Positions 1 through 7,147 are shown, counted from the stretch's first letter. The stretch is DNA of 8,178 nucleotides from CANHEE01 sp043777755 (GCA_043777755.1 JAYWHK010000218.1:1-8178), one strand, 5' to 3'. Translations and numbers: made by a program. Notes: generated from the sequence alone by a model not told the origin.

Positions 1-97
1 AAAATACAGAATGTACAACAAAACGATGGTTGGAATTGGAATTAATTTCGATATTGAAAACAAATGTATTGACACTTGGAAAATAGAAGAAATCTAA
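1..97 (+). CDS. C-terminal end of an unidentified protein (partial, cut by window edge)
   Basis: Reading from base 2 there are 31 sense codons and a TAA at 95-97. The peptide tail contains KTMVGIGINFDIENK and ends in TWKIEEI. The gene begins outside the window, so its function cannot be assigned. The composition (mixed hydrophobic, charged and aromatic residues) is protein-like, while the frame starting at base 1 stops sooner, at 43-45. An A/T-rich stretch follows without a convincing GC-containing terminator. The fragment is too short to exclude a chance open frame. Confidence 0.45.
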   Translation, partial: KYRMYNKTMVGIGINFDIENKCIDTWKIEEI

Positions 98-164
98 AAA
101 ATTCTTTTTTTATAAAAAATACTAAAAAAAGGCATAAAAAATTTTCTTCTTCAAAAAAAAGATG

Positions 165-172
165 TACCTTTG
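165..172 (+). promoter_or_regulatory. Bacteroidota -7 promoter element for rpsT
   Basis: TACCTTTG matches the Bacteroidota consensus TAnnTTTG exactly and is followed by CACC. Transcription would start near 178-180, giving a leader of roughly 87 bases before the rpsT ATG. No clear TTG -33 element lies 17-23 bases upstream; that stretch is an A/T-rich tract (TTTTCTTCTTC), so the upstream half of the promoter is degenerate or replaced by the A-tract. Confidence 0.7.
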
Positions 173-180
173 CACCTCAA

Positions 181-216
181 TTAGAAATAAGGGCTTCAAT
201 TATCACATTTTTCTAA
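181..216 (+). other. Inverted repeat in the rpsT leader
   Basis: TTAGAAA (181-187) is the exact reverse complement of TTTCTAA (210-216), separated by 22 bases, at the very start of the predicted rpsT transcript. S20 is known in other bacteria to control its own translation through its mRNA leader, so a leader structure is plausible. A 7-bp A/T-rich stem could equally be chance. Confidence 0.25.
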
Positions 217-266
217 TCGTTAAGCTAATAAAATTTATTTTAAATATAAATCAAAAATTATAAGAC

Positions 267-524
267 ATGGCACACCACGCTTCGTCCAAGAAAAGAATTC
301 GCCAAGAGGCTAAGAGACGTTTAAGAAATCGTTATTACAAAAAATCAACACGTACAGCTATCAAAGGCGTTCGTGATGCAGATACTAAGGAAGCGGCAAG
401 TGCAGCTATGCCAGCAGTAATCAGCATGATTGATAAATTAGCAAAAAGAGGTTCTATTCATAAGAATAAAGCAGCTAATTTGAAAAGCGGATTAATGAAA
501 AAAATCGCAAAAATGGCAGCTTAG
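267..524 (+). CDS. rpsT: 30S ribosomal protein S20
   Basis: This encodes S20, a small basic protein that binds the 5' domain and helix 44 region of 16S rRNA during assembly of the 30S subunit. The product is 85 residues, the usual family length. It is Lys/Arg-rich, with a basic N-terminal helix (SSKKRIRQEAKRRLRNRYY, residues 6-24) typical of Bacteroidota S20, and the family signature IHKNKAANLKS at 64-74. The ATG at 267 gives the standard short MAxx N-terminus. There is no Shine-Dalgarno sequence (the upstream bases are AAAATTATAAGAC), as is normal in this phylum. The gene stands alone, with its own promoter at 165-172 and terminators directly after the TAG stop (522-524). No frameshift or missing segment is seen. 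Confidence 0.97.
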   Translation: MAHHASSKKRIRQEAKRRLRNRYYKKSTRTAIKGVRDADTKEAASAAMPAVISMIDKLAKRGSIHKNKAANLKSGLMKKIAKMAA

Positions 525-539
525 TTCCTTTTAAGGAAC
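524..539 (+). other. Short hairpin overlapping the end of rpsT
   Basis: GTTCCT and AGGAAC form a 6-bp stem around TTTA, starting on the last base of the rpsT stop codon. It lacks a following T-run, so it is not a terminator by itself. It may protect the mRNA 3' end or be one of the short variable palindromes common in Bacteroidota genomes. Confidence 0.4.
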
Positions 540-555
540 AAGGTTTCTATATACT

Positions 556-600
556 AAATATCTCTATATCAATAGGAAACTTTGATGTAGAGATATTTTT
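556..600 (+). terminator. Intrinsic terminator of rpsT
   Basis: Bases 556-572 pair with 582-598 in a 17-bp stem (one T-G wobble at 567/587) around a 9-base loop, and the sequence runs into TTTTT (596-600). The core is AAATATCTCTA / TAGAGATATTT. The position, 31 bases after the rpsT stop, fits termination of the rpsT transcript. Confidence 0.8.
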
Positions 601-639
601 ATGTCAATAGGTAATGCTTATCAAGGTTTTTTCAATATT

Positions 640-680
640 AAAAAAGCGTAGATTTTGACATACAAAATCTACGCTTTTTT
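640..680. terminator. Bidirectional terminator between convergent rpsT and chitinase genes
   Basis: Bases 640-657 and 663-680 are perfect reverse complements (18 bp) around the 5-base loop ACATA. The stem has the GC-containing core GCGTAGATTTTG flanked by A6 on one side and T6 on the other, so it can work on either strand. It lies 24 bases beyond the chitinase stop and is therefore probably the main terminator of that gene, with backup function for rpsT. Confidence 0.9.
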
Positions 681-703
681 TGAAAAACAATTTATTTTAT
701 TTC

Positions 704-3700
704 TTATATCTTACTCATCATCCAAGTTCCATTCCAGTTTTTTGTTACGATTTTGACATTGTAAATACCAGCAGGAGAATCGCTTAAATTAATTTTTTCA
801 AAGAATGTATTTTCTTGATTATCAATGTTTTTTATAAAAATATTTTTACCATTCATGTCAAAAACACGTAGTTGGATTTGACCAATCGGTGCATCAGGCA
901 ATACAATATTCACTTCATCTAATGTTGGATTTGGAAATAAAAACGCATTGTTTTTAGTATTGTTTGATGAGATAATTTTTGGCATAAAAGTCGGACAAAC
1001 GCCCAAATAGTTCCACGCTTGTTGCCAAGCCGAACCAACACCAGGCTCATAGGCAATTGGCGCACTATTGCACCAACCTGGAATCAAACATTGGTACAAA
1101 ATATTGTTGTTTTTTACAATCGTACCTGTTTGATATGTTCCATAAGGCGCATAAGATGGAGTCGTTGCGCAATTTGGCGCAGCTTGTGTACAAGTTCCCG
1201 TTTGTGTCCAAGCCGACTGCCAAGACGAGCCTAATCCTGGTGAGTAAGCCCAAGCTGCACCGCTACACCAACCTGCTACCAAACAAGAAAAAATACCACC
1301 ATTATTCGTTACGATACTACCATTTACATAGGCTGTATTTTCTATGTATTGCGTATATTGCGAACAAGAATTTGTCGTAGTCCCTTGATTTACAGTGATT
1401 TGAGTTATTGAAGAAGTTGTCGCAGCTCCTTGATTGTCTGTTGCTTTTGCTGTAATGGCGTACATTCCAGCACTTGGATTTTGCCAAACAAAACTATAAG
1501 GCGCAGTATTATCTGTTCCTAAAAAGGTTGTTCCATTGTAAAAATCTACTTTCGTAATTGTACCATCAGTATCTGTCGCATTGGCATCAATAGTAATATT
1601 TACAGGGGTCGTAAATACTTGATTTTGAGTTGGTTGCGTAATCGAACAAGTCGGAGCTTGATTCACAACGACAGGATTATTGACTGTAATATTGACCGCC
1701 GTTGAAGTTGTCGCAGCACCTTGATTGTCTGTTGCTTTTGCTGTAATCGAGTATGTTCCAGCATTTGGATTTTGCCAAATAAAATTATAAGGCGCAGTAT
1801 TGTCAGTGCCTAAAAAAGTTGTTCCATTGTAAAAATCAACTTTTGTTACTGTTCCATTTGCATCAGCAGCATTTGCATTAATAGTCACGTTTGTAGGTGT
1901 TGTAAATACTTGATTTTGAGTCGGTTGTGTAATCGAACACGTTGGTGGAATGTTCCCATTTTGAGCCAAAACAGTAATTGAAACGATATTGGAAGTCGCT
2001 GAAATGTTCTGAGTTGTGGTGGCGATTGCGGTCAAATTGTATGTTCCTATTGGTGCATTTTTCCAAATAAAACTATAAGGAGCGATTTTGTCCGTACCTA
2101 TCAAAACTCCATTTCGGTAAAATTTCACCCATTTTACAAGTACGCCTGTTGCACTTGCCGTAGCGTTGATTGTAATGTTGGCAGGCTGATAAAAAATAGC
2201 GTTGTTTGTTGGCGAAGTAATGACGCAAGTTGGTGAAACGACATTTGTTACGACTGAAATATTTGCAATTGCAGTACTCGAAGCATTCAAATTATCAAAG
2301 GCTTTTGCTTTGATTTGGTACGTTCCAACGGCTACATTCTGCCAAATAAAACTATATGGCGCAGTCAGATCTGTTCCTAAAAGCGTTGTACCGTTGTAAA
2401 ATTCTACTTTTGAAATCGTACCATCATTGTCGCTTGCTGTTGCATTAATTGTGACATTGGCAGGAGCGATAAACTGCTGATTGTTAGTAGGTTGTGTGAT
2501 TGAAACGACTGGTAACTGATTTGCTGGCACACTGACGGTTATCGTAATTGGTGAAGAAGTTGTTACCGCATTTTGATTGTCCGTTGCTTTTGAAGTCAAA
2601 ATATGCGTACCAATTGGCGTATTTTGCCAAGTATAAGAAAAAGGTGAAGCGGTAAAAGTTGCGAGTAAAGTTGCGCCATTAAAAAACTCTACTTTGGATA
2701 TTGTACCGTCGGCATCGCTCGCTGACGCAGCAATGGAAACTGCTGTTGGCGTTGTAAAAGATTGATTTTGAGTCGGTTGTAAAATAGCGGTTACAGGTGG
2801 AATATTTGTTTGATTTCCACCACCTTGCCAACCGCAACCGTAACTTGTAGCGATGTTTGCCGAAGGGTCGTCAGCTGGCAATCCCAACAAAAGCGCATCT
2901 AATACTTGTCCTAAATTGTAACGAAACGAAATAGAATTTCCACTATTAATACTGTTAAAAACCGACTGAACATTTGTTTTTAAAGTAGGAATATTGACCG
3001 TTGGGTATAATATTTTAATTTTTTCAATATACGTATCTATTTCATTCCAAGATACTTGTGGGTCGTAATAACTGTTGAAAGAATTGGAAGGCTGTCCCGT
3101 TGCAGGATTAATTGCCAATAAAGAGGGATCAACATTCGCCATGTTATTTCCTAAAATATTGGTATAATTTGACAACGCATTTTGATAATCGTAACCATAA
3201 TTATTGCCAATAAAATAAGGAGAAATCGTTGTGGCTGACATTGCTGCTGCACGATTTGTATTCAAAACAGTTCCCAATTCGGGATACCACAAACCACGAT
3301 TGTAAGCGACTGCCATGAGTTTGATGGCTGCATTTGGGTCGTTGGCATTGTTGAAAAAACCAATAGGATTCCAATTTTTGTGTGCTTCCCAATATTTTAC
3401 AGTAAAAATATCATAATAGGCTTTTCCCAAAGCTGCCGTTTCAAAATTGGCATTTCCTATCAAATTGGCATGCTGTCCTGCTGGAAAACGCTGTGGATAT
3501 TGCGTAACCATTTCCGTGTAAGCGGATAAATTTTCTATTTGAAAACAGCCATCGCCCAAAGAAGCATTTTGAAAAGTAAAAGGAAAACCAGTGCCACTTG
3601 GCGCAGCTTGAATCGAATTGTCACAACCGCAAAAACTCTCTTTTGCCGCTGTCGCAAAATAAAAATTGGCTGGTATTTTGTCTGTTTTTACAACATTTCT

Positions 3701-5431
3701 AAACAAATGCGCTGCATGAGCCATCGAAATTGCCCAAGTTTTTTTATTTGAAGGAATGAAAGCATCAACCGTAACGCCCCAAATTGGATTCAAACGACCT
3801 TGACCAATTTTTATTTCGCCCATCGGGATATAATTCGCAGCTGTAAAGTTAAAAGTCGTTGGTGCAGTGCAAGGGTTTGTTGTTGTGCCTGTTCCGCCGC
3901 CGCCATTTCCACCTCCACCGCCCGTACCAGATGCAGTAGTTGTAAAATTAGAAATAGCACTATAACTACTTGAATTAGAGCTACATACGCTTTGTATTTG
4001 CACTTGATAAGTTGTTGAAGCAGTCAAATTATTGATGCTAAAACTATTGCTTGTGGTCGTTGCTGTTGTCCAACTTGTAGCACTTGCCAATTTGTATTGA
4101 ACATTGTAAGAAACAGCTCCTGTTCCTGCCCAATTGATTGATGCAGAAGTAGAATTTGGTGTAATCAGAATATTATTTGGCACATTACAAGTCGTAGAAC
4201 TTGTACCACAAAACACATTTTTGATGGCACTCGCCAAAGGCGTTCCTGCAATAACACCCGAGCCTGGCGAAGTTTCGATGTAATCGCCCGTGATTTCCCA
4301 AATGATACAGCCACGAAGGTTTTTATTTTTAATATAAGTCGCTTTTGCAGTAGTAGAAGTTGTGTCGTCGTAAGAAACAAAAGTTTTTAAACCATTTTTT
4401 CCCAATAAATAAGGAGCAGTCGCCAAATTATCGGTGTATTTGTTGAATAAATTTTGTTTTAGTAAGATATTGTAGAACGAAGGCGAACCATCATCAACAG
4501 CAAACGTGATTTTATCCGCCTGCCCTGTTCCTGTACCATGCAAGGTAGGCGCATTTACCGTAATGTGAGAGCGACCATAAAATGCCAATCCAGCACAAAT
4601 TTTGTTTGCAGGAACATTGTAAGTCGTTAATAATGAATTGATTGCGCTGTTAATATTGAAAGTTGGGTCGCCTTGCGCGGGCGCATACAATGGTGCATTG
4701 TGGTTGGTGGTAGCGTCCCAAGTGCCGAAAAAATCGTAACTCATTAGGTTGATACAATCTAAAATTGGTGCAACATTCGCCCATTCTATATTGGTCATAT
4801 TGCTTTGCGAAGCTCCAAAACAAGCGGTCAAAAGATAGGTTTTACCTGTTTGAACGGTCTTTGCATTGAGTGCCGTGCGAATCGCTTGTAGGAACAAAGT
4901 GAAATTTTGTTTGTCCGCAGACGTTCCTGAGTTTGGCGAATAACTAGGATATTCCCAATCAATGTCAATGCCATCAAAATTATATTGGGTAATGAGTTGA
5001 ACACAAGCATTGGCAAAAGCTGTTCGCTTCGTTGTATTGGCTGCAATCGCAGGAAAATTATCAGAAAGCGTCCAACCTCCAATCGAAGGCAAAACTTTCA
5101 CACCAGCATTGTGCGCCAAAGAAACGATAGAAGTATTTGGATAATAACCACCTTGCGCCCAATTCGGTTGTCCGTTGAGCAAATTGTCGTCAGCCCAAGC
5201 GTCGGTGCTTGAAATTGTACCACTCAACTCAGGTTTGAAAAACGCATAATTGATGATGGTGTATTTTGAATAATCAATCGAAGTTGGTTTTACCAACTTA
5301 TTGCGGTCGTACCATTGCCAATTTGGATAGTAGCCAATGACTTCTTTGCAAGGTAAGTTTTGAGCAAAAATAAAAAAAGTGTGACAGAGGAAAAGGAGTG
5401 AAAATAGGTTTTTTTTATTAAAAAAAAGCAT
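704..5431 (-). CDS. Secreted multidomain GH18 chitinase with lysozyme-like domain, Ig repeats, chitin-binding modules and T9SS tail
   Basis: Predicted extracellular enzyme cleaving beta-1,4-GlcNAc bonds of chitin. Numbering is from the ATG at 5431 (1575 residues). A signal peptide covers about 1-23 (hydrophobic run ending FFIFA|QN). GH18 spans about 27-405, with SIGGW (116-120), the catalytic DGIDIDWE (D153, D156, D158, acid E160), MSYDF (230-234) and a late Trp (378). FN3 is at 416-498 and a Gly-rich linker at 502-515. A lysozyme-superfamily domain covers about 534-859, followed by five Ig-like repeats (877-1348), two CBM5/12-like modules (1355-1479) and a T9SS sorting domain (1496-1575). 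An in-frame TTG at 5464 would add 11 residues, but it is the last triplet of the -7 promoter element TATCTTTG, so the ATG is preferred. The gene has its own promoter and terminator and looks intact. Chitinase identity is firm; the second catalytic domain is inferred. Confidence 0.93.
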   Translation of the reverse strand: MLFFNKKNLFSLLFLCHTFFIFAQNLPCKEVIGYYPNWQWYDRNKLVKPTSIDYSKYTIINYAFFKPELSGTISSTDAWADDNLLNGQPNWAQGGYYPNTSIVSLAHNAGVKVLPSIGGWTLSDNFPAIAANTTKRTAFANACVQLITQYNFDGIDIDWEYPSYSPNSGTSADKQNFTLFLQAIRTALNAKTVQTGKTYLLTACFGASQSNMTNIEWANVAPILDCINLMSYDFFGTWDATTNHNAPLYAPAQGDPTFNINSAINSLLTTYNVPANKICAGLAFYGRSHITVNAPTLHGTGTGQADKITFAVDDGSPSFYNILLKQNLFNKYTDNLATAPYLLGKNGLKTFVSYDDTTSTTAKATYIKNKNLRGCIIWEITGDYIETSPGSGVIAGTPLASAIKNVFCGTSSTTCNVPNNILITPNSTSASINWAGTGAVSYNVQYKLASATSWTTATTTSNSFSINNLTASTTYQVQIQSVCSSNSSSYSAISNFTTTASGTGGGGGNGGGGTGTTTNPCTAPTTFNFTAANYIPMGEIKIGQGRLNPIWGVTVDAFIPSNKKTWAISMAHAAHLFRNVVKTDKIPANFYFATAAKESFCGCDNSIQAAPSGTGFPFTFQNASLGDGCFQIENLSAYTEMVTQYPQRFPAGQHANLIGNANFETAALGKAYYDIFTVKYWEAHKNWNPIGFFNNANDPNAAIKLMAVAYNRGLWYPELGTVLNTNRAAAMSATTISPYFIGNNYGYDYQNALSNYTNILGNNMANVDPSLLAINPATGQPSNSFNSYYDPQVSWNEIDTYIEKIKILYPTVNIPTLKTNVQSVFNSINSGNSISFRYNLGQVLDALLLGLPADDPSANIATSYGCGWQGGGNQTNIPPVTAILQPTQNQSFTTPTAVSIAASASDADGTISKVEFFNGATLLATFTASPFSYTWQNTPIGTHILTSKATDNQNAVTTSSPITITVSVPANQLPVVSITQPTNNQQFIAPANVTINATASDNDGTISKVEFYNGTTLLGTDLTAPYSFIWQNVAVGTYQIKAKAFDNLNASSTAIANISVVTNVVSPTCVITSPTNNAIFYQPANITINATASATGVLVKWVKFYRNGVLIGTDKIAPYSFIWKNAPIGTYNLTAIATTTQNISATSNIVSITVLAQNGNIPPTCSITQPTQNQVFTTPTNVTINANAADANGTVTKVDFYNGTTFLGTDNTAPYNFIWQNPNAGTYSITAKATDNQGAATTSTAVNITVNNPVVVNQAPTCSITQPTQNQVFTTPVNITIDANATDTDGTITKVDFYNGTTFLGTDNTAPYSFVWQNPSAGMYAITAKATDNQGAATTSSITQITVNQGTTTNSCSQYTQYIENTAYVNGSIVTNNGGIFSCLVAGWCSGAAWAYSPGLGSSWQSAWTQTGTCTQAAPNCATTPSYAPYGTYQTGTIVKNNNILYQCLIPGWCNSAPIAYEPGVGSAWQQAWNYLGVCPTFMPKIISSNNTKNNAFLFPNPTLDEVNIVLPDAPIGQIQLRVFDMNGKNIFIKNIDNQENTFFEKINLSDSPAGIYNVKIVTKNWNGTWMMSKI
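707..946 (-). other. T9SS C-terminal sorting domain (Por secretion tail)
   Basis: The last 80 residues begin with AFLFPNPTLDEVNI, the FPNP start typical of type A T9SS sorting domains. RVFDMNGKNI and the late SPAGIYNVKI strand follow, and the protein ends in a Lys-Ile pair. It directs export across the outer membrane and is normally removed on secretion or replaced by a lipid anchor. Confidence 0.88.
995..1369 (-). repeat. Two tandem CBM5/12-like chitin-binding modules
   Basis: Two units of about 60 residues (1190-1369 and 995-1174) share the pattern Y-x(3)-T/AYxxGxIVxNNxxxxxCLxxGWC, then AYxPGxGSxWQxAWxxxGxC. Paired aromatic and Cys positions (C...GWC...C) and the closing AW-x3-G match CBM5/12-type modules that bind crystalline chitin. 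Being duplicated and next to the sorting tail, they probably anchor the enzyme on chitin. Confidence 0.75.
1388..2803 (-). repeat. Five tandem Ig-like repeats within the chitinase gene
   Basis: Five units of about 91-92 residues (roughly 280-290 bases spacing) share the pattern PxxxITxPTxNxxFxxPxxVTI, then DGTIxKVxFYNGxTxLGTD, TAPYxFxWQNxxxGTY and KATDNQ. They lie at 2528-2803, 2249-2521, 1967-2239, 1679-1954 and 1388-1663. The pattern matches bacterial Ig-like domains of the Big_7 type common in Bacteroidota polysaccharide-degrading enzymes, where they act as spacers or in binding. The last two units agree at about 74 of 92 residues, which indicates recent duplication. The third unit is the most diverged, lacking the DGTI segment. 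Confidence 0.88.
2855..3832 (-). other. Lysozyme-superfamily (GH19/GH23-like) domain inside the chitinase
   Basis: This section of about 325 residues follows the Gly-rich linker. Three motifs are spaced as in lysozyme-fold hydrolases: ATAAKESFCGC, with E598 (ATG numbering) as candidate general acid; GDGCFQIE (626-633), resembling the G-x-Q-I/L loop of GH19 and GH23; and AVAYNRG (707-713), resembling AYNAG of lytic transglycosylases. Cysteines at about 600, 602 and 629 may form a disulfide or bind metal. It could cleave chitin or peptidoglycan. The exact family is not resolved. Confidence 0.6.
3938..4186 (-). other. Fibronectin type III domain of the chitinase
   Basis: Residues 416-498 (ATG numbering) show the FN3 pattern: SASINWAGTGAVSYNVQYK, then a hydrophilic stretch, then INNLTASTTYQVQIQSVC and a closing SNFTT. 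FN3 modules often act as spacers in bacterial chitinases. A Gly-rich linker (GTGGGGGNGGGGTG, 3887-3928) follows and separates it from the lysozyme-like domain. Confidence 0.8.
4208..5353 (-). other. GH18 catalytic domain of the chitinase
   Basis: This segment encodes the (beta/alpha)8 GH18 domain. The DxxDxDxE motif is complete (DGIDIDWE), so substrate-assisted retaining catalysis is expected. The N-terminal strand IGYYPNW, SIGGW, MSYDF, LAFYGRS and the closing IIWEITGDY all occur in family order. The domain stands immediately after the signal peptide, with no extra N-terminal module. Confidence 0.93.
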
Positions 5432-5461
5432 AAAGGAAACGTTTTTGTTGATTTTATTGGA

Positions 5462-5469
5462 CAAAGATA
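5462..5469 (-). promoter_or_regulatory. Bacteroidota -7 promoter element for the chitinase gene
   Basis: On the - strand the bases read TATCTTTG, an exact match to TAnnTTTG, 30 bases upstream of the ATG at 5431. Transcription would start near 5455-5457, leaving a leader of about 25 bases. No TTG -33 element is evident; upstream is an A/T-rich tract. The match rules against the in-frame TTG at 5464-5462 as start codon because that triplet lies inside the promoter. Confidence 0.65.
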
Positions 5470-5590
5470 AGTTTTTTTATTTTATGAATAAAAAATATAT
5501 TTGTTTTTTTAAAAAACTTTTTATTGCTGGACTGGAAAAGCAATTGCCGTTTATGCCGTTTGGTTTTGAATATAAATATGTATAAAAAAC

Positions 5591-5630
5591 AAAAACCTGC
5601 CATCGGCGATTTGCACGAGGACAGGTTTTT
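5591..5630 (-). terminator. Intrinsic terminator of the NfeD-flotillin operon
   Basis: AAAAACCTG (5591-5599) and CAGGTTTTT (5622-5630) are exact reverse complements. The interior can extend the stem with mismatches through TCGGC / GC-A-CGA to a GATTT loop. On the - strand the stem is followed by T5, G and T6. It lies 14 bases past the flotillin stop and separates that operon from the chitinase promoter. The A-stem-T symmetry would also allow function on the + strand. Confidence 0.85.
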
Positions 5631-5644
5631 TATTTTTACAAAAG

Positions 5645-7135
5645 TTAATCTTTTTTATCTTCTTTTTTGCTTGGTTCTGACTCATCAGCACCTTTTAAGT
5701 AGGTTGGTAAATTTAGCCCAGCCATATTAAACAAGTCGTTTAGAGGTGGAACAGTTTTCATCATACCAGAAACAAAATTTGCCGTTGATGAATTTTCGTT
5801 TTGTCCATTGCCAGAATCCCAAACCGTAATTTTGTCAATTTTGATATTTTTAACAGCTTCAACTTGCGTTCTGACGAGTTCTGGTAATTTTTCAATCAAT
5901 AAAAGCTGGAATGCTTTATTTGGATCACCACCAGCTGCCGCAACAACTTGTTTGTAGCCTTCCGCTTGCTTTGTAAGAATCTCAAATAAACCCTTTGCTT
6001 CGGCTTCCATTTTAGCAAAAATCGCATCGGCTTCTCCTTTTGCATTCTCTCTAATCGTTTCAGCAGCGGCTTGCGCTTCAATGATTGCTCTTTGTTTTGC
6101 TATTTCAGCGGGAATTACAATGTTTGCGATTTGAGTAGAACGTTCTCTTTCAGAACGAGCCAATTCTGCCTTTTGCTCTGCAACGTAAGATTCTTCCAAT
6201 GCTCTTGCTTGTTGTACTTTTTCGGCAGTGATTGCAATTCTTAACGATTCCGCTTCTTTTTCTCTACGCAGTGCTTCTGAGTTTGCAATGGCAATTTTTG
6301 CTTCGTTTTCCCCTTGAATAGCGATGGCATTTGCTTCCGAAGTATCTCTTTGCGCTTCTGCTTTTCCAATGGTTTCATCTTTTACGGCTGTTGCAATGCT
6401 TATTTCTCTGTCTTTTTGAGTAATTGCGATTTTTACATCTCTATCTCTGTGCGTTTCTGCAATTTGCGTATCTTTTTCTCTGTCTGCTACGGCTTTTCCA
6501 GTTTCTCCAATTTTCTCTTGTTCTGCCACACTAATTTTTGCTTCATTGATTGCTTTTGCAGCGGCTTCTTTTCCTAATGCTTCAATATAACCAGATTCAT
6601 CTTTGATGTCCGTAACGTTCACATTGATTAATTTTAAGCCAATTTTTTTCAACTCGCTATCGACATTTTTTGAGATATTATCAAGAAATTTGTCACGGTC
6701 TGAATTGATTTCTTCGATGGTCATGGTCGCAATCACCAAACGCAATTGTCCAAATAAAATGTCTTTTGCCAATTCTTGAATTTGCTCGGAAGACAGTCCC
6801 AACAACCTTTCAGCAGCTGTATTCATACTGTCTGTTTCTGTTGAAATCGCAATTGTAAAACGACAAGGCACATCAACTCTAATGTTTTGTCGGCTTAATG
6901 CGTTGGTCAAATTGGCTTCAATTGACAATGGTTTTAAATCTAAAAATGAAAAGTCTTGAATGACGGGCCAGATAAAAGCTCCTCCACCGTGAATACATTT
7001 GGCAGAAGTGCCACCTGTTCGTCCATAAATGACTAAGATTTTGTCAGATGGACATCGTTTATACCTTGATATTAAGGCTGAAATGGTTACGAAAAGAACG
7101 ATTGCCGCAACTACAATGATTACTATTGGTGTCAT
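5645..7135 (-). CDS. floT: Flotillin (SPFH/band 7 family membrane scaffold)
   Basis: Flotillin-type scaffold expected to oligomerise at the inner membrane and organise membrane microdomains. Its 496 residues are close to the length of Bacillus FloT and E. coli YqiK. Residues 3-22 form one N-terminal membrane segment, followed by basic RYKR. The SPFH/PHB domain covers about 27-185 (DKILVIYGRTGG; the late strand LINVNVTDIKD at 169-179). A long Ala/Glu/Lys/Arg helix (186-395) follows, in which Ala recurs every 11 residues from 193 to 270. After AAAGGDPNKAFQLLLIEKLPEL (398-420, interrupted here only by domain description) come a short conserved region and a charged tail SEPSKKEDKKD. The ATG at 7135 lies 12 bases after the stop of the NfeD-like gene, so the two are co-transcribed, as with yuaF-floT in Bacillus. 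No Shine-Dalgarno. Family assignment is strong; the floT symbol is by similarity. Confidence 0.92.
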   Translation of the reverse strand: MTPIVIIVVAAIVLFVTISALISRYKRCPSDKILVIYGRTGGTSAKCIHGGGAFIWPVIQDFSFLDLKPLSIEANLTNALSRQNIRVDVPCRFTIAISTETDSMNTAAERLLGLSSEQIQELAKDILFGQLRLVIATMTIEEINSDRDKFLDNISKNVDSELKKIGLKLINVNVTDIKDESGYIEALGKEAAAKAINEAKISVAEQEKIGETGKAVADREKDTQIAETHRDRDVKIAITQKDREISIATAVKDETIGKAEAQRDTSEANAIAIQGENEAKIAIANSEALRREKEAESLRIAITAEKVQQARALEESYVAEQKAELARSERERSTQIANIVIPAEIAKQRAIIEAQAAAETIRENAKGEADAIFAKMEAEAKGLFEILTKQAEGYKQVVAAAGGDPNKAFQLLLIEKLPELVRTQVEAVKNIKIDKITVWDSGNGQNENSSTANFVSGMMKTVPPLNDLFNMAGLNLPTYLKGADESEPSKKEDKKD

Positions 7136-7147
7136 AATATTTAAAAA

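Noticed and set aside
98..150. A/T hairpin after the partial first gene as terminator
   Set aside because: Only A-T pairs from homopolymer runs (A6-TTC-T7) are available; this cannot be told apart from the general A/T richness before the rpsT promoter.
1388..2803. CRISPR-like periodic repeats
   Set aside because: The period of about 280-290 bases is far too long, and the repeats are in-frame protein domains with conserved amino acid pattern, not short identical repeats with unique spacers.
4828..5212. Overlapping open frames on both strands within the GH18 region
   Set aside because: They lie inside the clearly coding GH18 domain in other frames and have no domain pattern or start context of their own.
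6314..6577. + strand open frame opposite the flotillin stalk (87 codons)
   Set aside because: It is antisense to the Ala/Glu/Lys-rich helix; its Phe/Cys/Ser-rich composition is the expected shadow of that codon usage.
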